From: a virus
Virus record (IMG/VR): IMGVR_UViG_3300011116_000748
Coordinates: 1-22,070 of that record
Direction: 5' to 3' (one strand)
DNA length: 22,070 nt
Position 1 is the first letter of the stretch, and each line of letters opens with the position of its first letter. Both the position numbers and the translations under genes were made by a program. Shown one piece after another: positions 15,068 to 22,070 of this stretch. The notes below the pieces were generated by a model. It saw nothing but the letters and a program-made list of their open reading frames with translations. It did not search any database and was not told where the DNA came from.

Positions 15068-18000
15068 ATGTCTAGCCCATCAAATTTATACGCAGAAAAG
15101 GTTTTTAGTGAACACCCAATGGCTCTTTGGGCACTAGACGATAAACTTGACTACGTTAGCCTTATTTCAGAAGCGCAAAGAAATATACTTACACTTTGGG
15201 ATGAAACAGGCTGTACTCTTTCAGCAGGTACTGGATTAACAGGTGAGCCATTTCTAGATAGTTACACTACAAAAGTTAGTTGTAGCATACCAGTTGGGGC
15301 TACAAATGAGGCTATTTTAAAAAGCCCAGAAATAATGAATTTTCAAGATCTAGACTTAGAACTTGGAACATTTTGTATTGGAACACATTTTTATTCTGGA
15401 AGCGTTTATCTGGAGTCAGTTTCTATAGGGTATGAGTATACAGATACAACAACTTCACAGGTTGTGCAAAACTTAAAAACTTTTAATACCTCAATATCAA
15501 ATCAGTGGGGTTTTATATCTGAGACATTTGAAATACCAAACGAAAATACAAACTTTAAAGTAGTTATAAAGATAGTTACAAATACTGGTGGAGACAATAT
15601 AAATGACTATGAGTTTTATTTTAATGGAATATCTTTAGGTCAGTGGTCTGAAGAATTTAACGTAGTATCTTTAGGTGTATACCCAGAAAGTTTTCCAGCA
15701 GAAATTGAATTAACTACAGGTAGCAGCGTAATTCCAGCACCAGCATATGGAATATCTTCTGATACTGGGTATTATCTTGTAAATGATAATTCTTTGGTGG
15801 CAAAAAATACTGGAGTTCCTTTGGTTTTTGGTGCATCAAATGTTACAAAACTATCGCCTAATATAGATGGAGACCCTTCGTTTATATTTCCTGGTAAAGG
15901 ATTTTTACATGAAAATGGAAGACATAGTGATTACACTGTAGAGTTTTGGGCAAGAATAAACTCAGACTCTAATGACCCTAAAAGAATTTTTGGACCAATC
16001 GCAAGTGAGGATGGACTTTATGTAGAAGGTGGATTCTTAACTCTTTTAATTGGTGGTAAGTTTAGTTCTCATTTTGTTGGAGAATGGTTTAGACCAATGC
16101 TAATCCATATCAGGTTAATTACTGATAATGCTACAGTATTGATTAATGGAGAACAAGTAATATCATTAGACTTTGTTACATCAAACATATCTTTGCCAGA
16201 AATAACTGAAGAAGATTGGCTTGGATTTTATGCTTATACCAATGTAAATCCAATAGAGATTGACTGTGTAGCCATCTACTCATATCAAGTTGCAAATGTT
16301 GTAGCAAAAAGAAGATACGTATACGGTCAGGGTGTGGGATCATCAGAAAGTATTGATTCTGCCTTTAGTGGAACTTCTGCATTTATAGATTATTCTTTTG
16401 CAGATTACACAGCAAATTATAACTACCCAGATTTTGCACAGTGGCAACAAGGATCATTTGACAATCTATCAACAACTGCAACTGCGTTAACAACCCCACA
16501 ATATTCCTTGCCAACAATATTTACTGGAACAAAAACATTGCAAGAACTATACGATGACTCAGATAATATATATCAAAACCTTACTAGTGGATACCTGGGC
16601 ACAGATAGTCACTTTATATCCTTAAACCCAAACTCAACTTGGAATAATGATGGTGCATACATTAACTTTGGAAACTTTAATATTTTAAATTCACAAGTTG
16701 CATGTTTGTATGGAGTCTTTCAAGCAAATAACCAGGGCAGTGGAGGAGATGAAGACGAAGAGGTATTATTTAAAATATATAACCAAAGCACAGGAAACTA
16801 TTTTTCTATTAATGTAGATGGGTTGGATGTTGTATATTCTTTGTATTACTCAGGGACATCTCAAGAAATATATCGTACAGATGAGTTTGAAGTTGGAGAA
16901 CTTTTTGCTGCTGGAATTAATATTCAGACACTTGTAAATACATTTGGTGGAAATCTTGCAACATTCTTTGGTAATCAAAACTCCCTAAGCCTTTATGTTG
17001 GTGGAGATAACTCTGGATCTAAAACCTTTAGAGGCTACATCTTTTCTATTGGATTTTCAACAGAGTTAAACTCAAACTTAATATCCAGTTATTTTGATGA
17101 TAATGGAATTGCTATTATTGATACATATGTGGGTAGTGGAGTTGAGTCATCTGAAAATGCACTAGCACTATTATCACATACGGCAAGTTATACTCTTTTG
17201 CCAACATATGCTTATGGAAGTTTGTTCTTAGATATTGGAGTTTCTGGATACTGGGAAGACTATATGCCACTATCTTATTTTGGACAATATGTTCAAAACG
17301 ATGTTGGAAATTCTTTTTATGATTTAGATTTTTTACAGTTTAATATTGGATACCCATCACCATCAAGCCTACTTGAATCAGAAACAACGGGGTCTTGGAC
17401 ATATGAAGAACTATCTAGTTTATATTCACTTCCGACTCAAAGAACATATCAACAGTTGGACAACTCCCTGCTTACTGGCTGGAACAATTACCAAGATCTT
17501 AAAGAAAAAGCATTAAAGTATTATGAGTATAATACTGAGAGTTCAGCAATTAGAAGTTATGTTACCTTTCAATATATTACTGATGGAGCAAACCTATCAC
17601 AAGATAATTTTACAACAACCATTCCTGCAAAAGAAAATGCAGTAGTTGATGTTTCTGACTATTCTTCTTGGTCAACTACAAAATTTGAGGTTGTTGACAA
17701 TACAATAATTTATCCAAGAAAAGACGTTGACTTTAATAGTTTAGCAATTGTTTATCATCTTGATTTTAATATTCGTGGAATACTAACAAAACCAATACTA
17801 TTAAGAAAACTTGAACTTGCATCACAAGCATTAAACGATAATTCATTTAATCCCATAGGAACAAGGTTTGGAACAGACCTATTTCCATATAAACGCTCTG
17901 GGCTATACTATGATTATAAATCAAATAACCCGTTTAGTATTTATAAGGGAAGCACCCCATACCTATACATGAACAGAACATCTGGAATACAGGTTCGTGG

Positions 18001-18712
18001 AGATTTTGACTCAAACTTTGATCGTGGAATTTCAATGCCAATTAATCAGTCTCTTGCAGAAAATTATAGAGTAAGCGCAATGCAGTCTTGGATAAGATAT
18101 GATCAAGAATCATTTACAGTAACCCCAATTCCTTTATTTGAAATAAAGCATAAGGCAGATACTATTGTTTTCTTTGTTGTAGCAAATGATGAAACTGGTC
18201 AGCGTGGTAGGGTTTATGCTAAAAATAAATCAGACAACTCAGATTTTCAGGGGATATCTTATTATCTTAATGGAACACTTGTAAGAGAACCAGTATTAAC
18301 AATTAAGGAATGGTCAGCGCTTGGGGTTAATTTTGCAGAAGCCGTAAACTTTGACCTATTCATAGGATCAATTAACCTAAATAGTCCAGCGTTGTTTAAT
18401 AATGTTGCATACTACCAAGCCAACAACCTTCAGCAATTACAGTCTAAAATTAATAGGCCATGGCTCAAGGTTAAGCAAGATGGCGCTACAAGTATAAATT
18501 GGTCTTACTGGCTAAATAACTACACTTGGGAAGGCGTTCTAGTTATTTCTGCCTCAGCCCTATATGGAGTTAACGCTCAAGATGTATATAAAACCTACAT
18601 TGGAACTAATAAAATTATCATTGATGACGAAGAAGGAATGATTTTTGACGCAGATAAGATGAAAATCTATAATGACACAACATGGTCAGTATCTGTTGGA
18701 TCACCAGTGTAA
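15068..18712 (+). CDS. Large LamG / concanavalin A-like structural protein, 1214 aa
   Basis: The largest gene here, almost surely a virion protein. ATG has AGGAG at 15059-15063. The start (YAEKVFSEHPMALWALDD) is the usual lead-in of phage LamG proteins. Jelly-roll-like regions: about residues 285-420 (SDYTVEFWARI ... INGEQVISLDF ... EIDCVAIYSYQV), about 545-670 (LYGVFQANNQ ... FRGYIFSIGFST) and about 1005-1120 (MQSWIRYDQESF ... NFDLFIGSINLNSPALFNN). Between them are Tyr/Ser/Asn-rich stretches. There is no signal peptide or coiled coil. LamG domains bind sugars or proteins, so a tail-tip, baseplate or head-surface adhesin is plausible. It sits directly before the portal module rather than with the tail fibres, so a head or neck position is also possible. 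It ends 18 nt before the next gene, with a promoter between. Confidence 0.8.
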   Translation: MSSPSNLYAEKVFSEHPMALWALDDKLDYVSLISEAQRNILTLWDETGCTLSAGTGLTGEPFLDSYTTKVSCSIPVGATNEAILKSPEIMNFQDLDLELGTFCIGTHFYSGSVYLESVSIGYEYTDTTTSQVVQNLKTFNTSISNQWGFISETFEIPNENTNFKVVIKIVTNTGGDNINDYEFYFNGISLGQWSEEFNVVSLGVYPESFPAEIELTTGSSVIPAPAYGISSDTGYYLVNDNSLVAKNTGVPLVFGASNVTKLSPNIDGDPSFIFPGKGFLHENGRHSDYTVEFWARINSDSNDPKRIFGPIASEDGLYVEGGFLTLLIGGKFSSHFVGEWFRPMLIHIRLITDNATVLINGEQVISLDFVTSNISLPEITEEDWLGFYAYTNVNPIEIDCVAIYSYQVANVVAKRRYVYGQGVGSSESIDSAFSGTSAFIDYSFADYTANYNYPDFAQWQQGSFDNLSTTATALTTPQYSLPTIFTGTKTLQELYDDSDNIYQNLTSGYLGTDSHFISLNPNSTWNNDGAYINFGNFNILNSQVACLYGVFQANNQGSGGDEDEEVLFKIYNQSTGNYFSINVDGLDVVYSLYYSGTSQEIYRTDEFEVGELFAAGINIQTLVNTFGGNLATFFGNQNSLSLYVGGDNSGSKTFRGYIFSIGFSTELNSNLISSYFDDNGIAIIDTYVGSGVESSENALALLSHTASYTLLPTYAYGSLFLDIGVSGYWEDYMPLSYFGQYVQNDVGNSFYDLDFLQFNIGYPSPSSLLESETTGSWTYEELSSLYSLPTQRTYQQLDNSLLTGWNNYQDLKEKALKYYEYNTESSAIRSYVTFQYITDGANLSQDNFTTTIPAKENAVVDVSDYSSWSTTKFEVVDNTIIYPRKDVDFNSLAIVYHLDFNIRGILTKPILLRKLELASQALNDNSFNPIGTRFGTDLFPYKRSGLYYDYKSNNPFSIYKGSTPYLYMNRTSGIQVRGDFDSNFDRGISMPINQSLAENYRVSAMQSWIRYDQESFTVTPIPLFEIKHKADTIVFFVVANDETGQRGRVYAKNKSDNSDFQGISYYLNGTLVREPVLTIKEWSALGVNFAEAVNFDLFIGSINLNSPALFNNVAYYQANNLQQLQSKINRPWLKVKQDGATSINWSYWLNNYTWEGVLVISASALYGVNAQDVYKTYIGTNKIIIDDEEGMIFDADKMKIYNDTTWSVSVGSPV

Positions 18713-18717
18713 TCTGG

Positions 18718-18723
18718 TATACT
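18718..18723 (+). promoter_or_regulatory. Extended -10 promoter (TGG-TATACT), leaderless start
   Basis: TATACT preceded by TGG; an ATG begins 8 nt after the last T, at the expected transcription start. A weak TTGGAT at 18696-18701 is 16 nt upstream. Drives the small unknown gene and probably the portal. Confidence 0.55.
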
Positions 18724-18730
18724 TGTGGTT

Positions 18731-19129
18731 ATGGATTCTTTATTTAGCCCAAAAACTGGCAAACCAATTGTTGAAAATGTAAGACGTAAGGTCATTGATA
18801 AGCATTATGACTGGGGTCTTTACGTATACAAGAAATCAAACGGAAAGTGGTTTACTGACGGCACTGGGTCTGTATTAAACATTCCCTCTCAAAAGGGTGA
18901 CATCTCTCAAATTGCAAAACTTAAACAGGCTGCAATCTTTAATGGCGATGAAGGAGATGGAACATGCGTATTTGTTCCAGGATTAACTAGAATATCTGAA
19001 GAAGAATATTCAGAACAAAAAGATAGAATGAGACAAGGTTTAATTCCAAATGTTAATGACTTAGGCGCAATAGCCGATGCACAGAAAACATTAAAAACAC
19101 ATGGAAGGGATGCGTACGAAAGTGACTGA
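18731..19129 (+). CDS. Unknown small protein before the portal gene, 132 aa
   Basis: Not a family I recognise. ATG at 18731 is preferred over the GTG at 18725 because it coincides with the predicted transcription start of the promoter at 18718, giving a leaderless message; no ribosome site is present for either. The N-terminal half has a DWGLYVYKKSNGKWFTDGTG beta region; the middle contains GDEGDGTCVFVPGL; the C-terminal third is helical with LIPNVNDLGAIADAQKTLKT. It is charged, soluble and lacks membrane segments. Its place directly upstream of and overlapping the portal suggests a packaging or head-assembly role, perhaps a small-terminase-like or head-joining factor, but no motif supports a choice. 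Confidence 0.72.
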   Translation: MDSLFSPKTGKPIVENVRRKVIDKHYDWGLYVYKKSNGKWFTDGTGSVLNIPSQKGDISQIAKLKQAAIFNGDEGDGTCVFVPGLTRISEEEYSEQKDRMRQGLIPNVNDLGAIADAQKTLKTHGRDAYESD

Positions 19130-20726
19130 TGATGATAACTTCCAGTATGTTAGGGCAAGCCTAAATACTCAAGAACAAGAAGAAAATCAATTTAAAACAA
19201 ACGACCCATTTAATAAAAATTGGGAAGAACTAAAAGAATACACAGGATTAGATCAAAACTTTCGTCGCCGTGTAGCAAGACAAGTTAATAAGGCAATAAC
19301 TCCAAATGAAGCATATCTAGACTCTGCAAATGCAACTCCATCTGGAGTAGATGCTGGATCAAAGGCTCTTAATCCTGGAACGGTATATAGAAATGGATAC
19401 GGTCTATTTGACGTAATCACACCACCATACAATATGTATGAACTTGCAAACTTTTATGATACATGTTTTTCAAACCATGCTGCTATTGATGCAAAGGTAG
19501 AAAACATTGTAGGTCTTGGTTATAGGTTTGATGTTACAGATAGAACTTCCCTAAGACTAGAAACTTCAGAAGATGAAGGCGCAACTGGAAGAGCAAGAAG
19601 CAGAATTGAAAGAGCCAAGATTGAACTTCGTGATTGGCTAGAGAATCTTAATGACGATGATAGTTTTACAAAGATCATGGAAAAAGTTTACACAGATGTT
19701 GAAGCAACTGGTAATGGATTTATTGAAGTTGGTAGAACCATTAAGGGTGAGATTGGATATATTGGTCATATTCCAGCAACTACGGTTCGTGTTCGTAGAC
19801 TTAATGATGGCTACCTTCAAATTATTGGTCAGGCTGTTGTTTACTTCAGAAATTTTGGTGCAACCAATCCAAATCCAGTAACAGCCGATGGCCGTGCAAA
19901 TGAAATTATTCACCTTAAGTCATACTCTCCATTAAATACTTATTATGGAATTCCAGATATTGTTTCTGCAATGCCGTCGCTAATTGGTGATCAACTAGCA
20001 TCAAGATATAACATTGATTATTTTGAAAACAAGGCTGTCCCACGATATATTATTACTCTAAAGGGTGCAAAACTTTCTGGTGATGCTGAAGATAAGATGT
20101 TTAGATTCCTTCAGACTGGCTTAAAGTCTCAGTCACATAGAACTTTATATATTCCACTTCCTGGAGATACAGATCAAAATAAGGTTGAGTTTAAAATGGA
20201 GCCAATTGAAAACGGTATTCAAGATGGATCTTTCAAGGAGTATCGTAAACAAAATCGTGATGACATTCTCATTGCCCATCAAGTTCCTATATCTAAACTT
20301 GGTGGCTCAGAGTCTGGTTTAGCAGCAGCACTCTCCCAAGATCGTACATTTAAAGAGCAGGTTGCCAGACCAGCACAACATCATTTAGAAAAAGTTGTTA
20401 ATAAGATTATTAAAGAAAAGACAGATGTTCTTGAACTTAAATTTAATGAACTAACCTTGACAGATGAGATTGCTCAATCTCAAATTCTTGAAAGACTTGT
20501 TAAAACTCAGATCATGATGCCAAATGAGGCTCGTCAGGCTCTTGATTTGCCACAACGTAAAGATGGAGATGCTCCATTTGTAATGACTCCAAGACAGGCT
20601 ACAGATGCTGCTGCAAATCTTTCTGGTAATAGAGCAAGAGATGCACAAAGAACAAATAATAATTCTGACTCCCCAAGTACAGTTACAGGACGTAATCCTG
20701 CAGGTGAGGGTAGATCATCTCAATAA
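19101..20726 (+). CDS. Phage portal protein, HK97/PBSX type, up to 541 aa
   Basis: The dodecameric portal ring through which DNA enters and leaves the capsid. Features: a helical N-terminus with DQNFRRRVARQ; VITPPYNMYELANFYD and CFSNHAAIDAKVENIVGLGY typical of the portal wing; TGNGFIEVGRT and HIPATTVRVRR; the hallmark EIIHLKSYSPLNTYYGIPD followed by the SLIGDQLASRYNIDYFENKA helix; then SGLAAALSQDRTFKEQVARP and a crown tail that is Asn/Ser-rich and disordered. Length is normal. Start is uncertain: ATG 19101 overlaps the previous gene by 29 nt, ATG 19110 and GTG 19122 are alternatives; GTG 19122 has GGAAGGGA upstream (19103-19110) and overlaps only 8 nt, so it may be the true start. Mixed CGT and AGA arginine codons. 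The protease gene follows, the standard head-module order. Confidence 0.92.
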   Translation: MEGMRTKVTDDDNFQYVRASLNTQEQEENQFKTNDPFNKNWEELKEYTGLDQNFRRRVARQVNKAITPNEAYLDSANATPSGVDAGSKALNPGTVYRNGYGLFDVITPPYNMYELANFYDTCFSNHAAIDAKVENIVGLGYRFDVTDRTSLRLETSEDEGATGRARSRIERAKIELRDWLENLNDDDSFTKIMEKVYTDVEATGNGFIEVGRTIKGEIGYIGHIPATTVRVRRLNDGYLQIIGQAVVYFRNFGATNPNPVTADGRANEIIHLKSYSPLNTYYGIPDIVSAMPSLIGDQLASRYNIDYFENKAVPRYIITLKGAKLSGDAEDKMFRFLQTGLKSQSHRTLYIPLPGDTDQNKVEFKMEPIENGIQDGSFKEYRKQNRDDILIAHQVPISKLGGSESGLAAALSQDRTFKEQVARPAQHHLEKVVNKIIKEKTDVLELKFNELTLTDEIAQSQILERLVKTQIMMPNEARQALDLPQRKDGDAPFVMTPRQATDAAANLSGNRARDAQRTNNNSDSPSTVTGRNPAGEGRSSQ

Positions 20727-20751
20727 TTGAGAAATCTAATAAAACATTTGG

Positions 20752-20757
20752 TATAAT
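20752..20757 (+). promoter_or_regulatory. Extended -10 promoter (TGG-TATAAT) of the protease-scaffold gene
   Basis: TATAAT preceded by TGG, with TTGAGA at 20727-20732 (five of six matches to TTGACA, 19-nt spacer): the best -35 in the window. The ATG at 20756 overlaps the hexamer, so the ATG at 20768 is the more likely start. Confidence 0.6.
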
Positions 20758-20767
20758 GGATTCTGAT

Positions 20768-22066
20768 ATGATAATAAACAAGGCAAATTGGACAACAGAC
20801 AAGGATAGCCTACGTCTGTCAATGCCTATTGGTAAGGTAGACGTAGAACGCCGTATGGTTTCTGGTTTTGCATCTTTAGATAATATTGACAAGCAGGATG
20901 ATATTGTTACAGCAGAGGCAAGTGTTCAAGCATTTAAAAATTTCAAGGGTAACCTAAGAGAAATGCATCAACCATCAGCAGTAGGCAAGATGGTTTCATT
21001 TAAAGAAGACCGCTACTTTGACCCAAATTCAAAGAAGTTTTATAACGGAGTTTATGTATCTGCTTATGTTTCAAAGGGTGCACAAGATGCCTGGGAAAAA
21101 GTCCTAGATGGCACGTATAGTGGTTTTTCTATTGGTGGCAATATTAAGGTTTGGGACGATGCATATAATGCAGACCTAGACAAGTCAATTCGCATTATTA
21201 AAGACTATGATCTTTATGAATTATCACTAGTTGATAGCCCAGCAAATCAATTTGCAAGCATTATTTCTGTTGAAAAGGTAAATGGTCAGAATGTTCTAAC
21301 TGGAACATCTGCAGACACTGTTATTGAAAATGTTTTTTATGATTCTGAAAACGGTATCGTATTAGTGTCTGACTCAGAAGCAGAAGCAAGCCCAGTCAGT
21401 GGTAAGAATATGGAAAACATTGGTTTCGTAGAAAAGAATGATGAAGAAAAAGCAAACATGATAAAGTTCTTAGTTGATAGTGCTAAAGGCATTAGTACAA
21501 TTAAGATTACCAAGGAGGTAAATAAAATGACAGAAACAACAGAAGCAGTATTAGATGCTGTAGTTGAAAATGTTGAAATTACTCCAGAGGCACAGCCAGC
21601 AGAAGTAGAAACTCCTGCAGTCGTTGACGAAGCACCAGCAGATCTTGCTGTTGCAAAATCAGATGATGGTGGTGCAGTTCCTTCTGCTCTAGTAGTAGAA
21701 GAAGAGAGCGTTGTTCCAGAAGTTGAAGCCGAACTTGCTGTAGCAAAGTCAGATGAGTCAGTTGCAGATGCAATTGCTGAAATCAAGAACTCTCTTACTA
21801 ATGCCTTTGGCGATCTCGCTACAACCATTAAGTCTCTTAATGAGCAGGTTGCAGCACTTAACAAGTCCGTTGACGATGTGTCTACAGAAGTAACACAGGT
21901 CAAGGGTCAGTTCAATGAGTTTGGAAAGAGAGTAGATGCCGTTGAGCAAGATACCGCTTTCCGCAAGTCTGGCGATCTAGGCGAGATCGTGCAGTTTGAG
22001 CCTGTAAAGGTTCAGAAATCCCTATGGGGCGGACGTTTCCTCAAAAATTCCGACCTATTTAATTAA
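20768..22066 (+). CDS. Prohead maturation protease fused to scaffold domain, 432 aa
   Basis: A capsid maturation serine protease that cleaves scaffold and capsid proteins inside the prohead, fused to a scaffold. Residues 20-190 match the HK97 U35/XkdF-type fold: VSGFASLDNIDKQDDIVT, His67 in REMHQPSAVGKM as catalytic His, Ser121 in YSGFSIGGNI as nucleophile, and the typical YELSLVDSPANQFA segment. Residues about 254-350 are an acidic Glu/Val/Ala/Pro-rich linker in which LAVAKSD occurs twice; about 340-410 is a predicted coiled coil (IAEIKNSLTNAFGDLATTIK and following). The C-terminus (SLWGGRFLKNSDLFN) may bind the capsid protein. The ATG at 20768 is chosen because ATG 20756 overlaps the promoter; the mRNA would be leaderless or nearly so. 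An internal start produces the scaffold alone. The capsid gene should follow outside the window. Confidence 0.9.
   Translation: MIINKANWTTDKDSLRLSMPIGKVDVERRMVSGFASLDNIDKQDDIVTAEASVQAFKNFKGNLREMHQPSAVGKMVSFKEDRYFDPNSKKFYNGVYVSAYVSKGAQDAWEKVLDGTYSGFSIGGNIKVWDDAYNADLDKSIRIIKDYDLYELSLVDSPANQFASIISVEKVNGQNVLTGTSADTVIENVFYDSENGIVLVSDSEAEASPVSGKNMENIGFVEKNDEEKANMIKFLVDSAKGISTIKITKEVNKMTETTEAVLDAVVENVEITPEAQPAEVETPAVVDEAPADLAVAKSDDGGAVPSALVVEEESVVPEVEAELAVAKSDESVADAIAEIKNSLTNAFGDLATTIKSLNEQVAALNKSVDDVSTEVTQVKGQFNEFGKRVDAVEQDTAFRKSGDLGEIVQFEPVKVQKSLWGGRFLKNSDLFN
21512..21518 (+). promoter_or_regulatory. Strong internal Shine-Dalgarno (AAGGAGG)
   Basis: The best ribosome binding site in the window lies inside the protease-scaffold gene, 8 nt before an in-frame ATG at 21527. 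Such a site within a coding region points to internal initiation of a shorter scaffold protein. Confidence 0.75.
21527..22066 (+). CDS. Nested scaffold protein from an internal in-frame start, 179 aa
   Basis: Same frame and stop as the protease-scaffold gene, starting at its residue 254 (MTETTEAVLDAVV). It is preceded by AAGGAGG with an 8-nt spacer. The product would lack the protease domain and consist of the acidic Pro/Ala/Val-rich linker, the coiled coil and the capsid-facing C-terminus, the composition expected for a scaffold. The arrangement mirrors known nested protease/scaffold pairs such as lambda C and Nu3, where the shorter, more abundant product is the assembly scaffold and the longer one carries the protease into the prohead. 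The boundary falls between the protease fold and the linker, which supports the call. Expression is predicted, not shown. Confidence 0.7.
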   Translation: MTETTEAVLDAVVENVEITPEAQPAEVETPAVVDEAPADLAVAKSDDGGAVPSALVVEEESVVPEVEAELAVAKSDESVADAIAEIKNSLTNAFGDLATTIKSLNEQVAALNKSVDDVSTEVTQVKGQFNEFGKRVDAVEQDTAFRKSGDLGEIVQFEPVKVQKSLWGGRFLKNSDLFN

Positions 22067-22070
22067 CAAT

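Noticed and set aside
1-22070. tRNA or rRNA genes, insertion sequences, integrase and attachment sites
   Set aside because: None could be recognised on either strand; the gaps between genes are too short to hold most of them.

Overview
The window is an AT-rich stretch of a tailed double-stranded DNA phage genome (Caudoviricetes), with every convincing gene on the + strand, short gaps and many stop/start overlaps. Virion genes (repeat-rich tail fibres, an HK97/PBSX-type portal, a prohead protease fused to a scaffold) show it is a virus. No integrase, terminase, capsid, tape measure, tRNA or replication gene is visible. The host cannot be fixed from the sequence. A B12-dependent ribonucleotide reductase and several promoters placed so that transcripts would be leaderless or nearly so would fit an actinobacterial host, probably aquatic, but this is inference.

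Layout. Positions 1-5025 hold tail-fibre or receptor-binding genes: a 3' fragment, two long repeat-built fibres and a short fibre-like protein sharing its N-terminus with the first long fibre. Next come a two-Fn3-domain protein with a Phe/Pro-rich spacer and a Cys-rich tail (5025-5810), a small protein with an internal duplication, and a small six-Cys zinc-binding-type protein. Positions 6536-12852 are the striking accessory block: six different 2-oxoglutarate/Fe(II) oxygenases of the prolyl-4-hydroxylase-like type, two distantly related proteins of unknown function (the first possibly DUF6065-like) and a short-chain dehydrogenase. Then follow a monomeric class II ribonucleotide reductase (13002-15032), a 1214-residue LamG-type structural protein, a small unknown protein, the portal and the protease-scaffold. 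The major capsid gene presumably lies just beyond the right edge.

Regulation. Nine intergenic sites carry a TATAAT or TATACT hexamer, eight of them preceded by TGN (extended -10), mostly without a recognisable -35. They divide the window into short transcription units. In three units the gap from hexamer to start codon is exactly 20 nt; in three others the start codon lies only 6-10 nt downstream of the hexamer, implying leaderless or nearly leaderless mRNAs.

How the genes may work together. The fibres, Fn3 protein, LamG protein, portal and protease-scaffold build the particle. The reductase supplies deoxynucleotides from host-available cobalamin. The oxygenase/dehydrogenase block looks like a modification pathway of unknown substrate; the neighbouring Phe/Pro-rich virion-type protein is one candidate target, but this is speculation. 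A very strong ribosome binding site and in-frame ATG inside the protease gene predict a separately translated scaffold protein.
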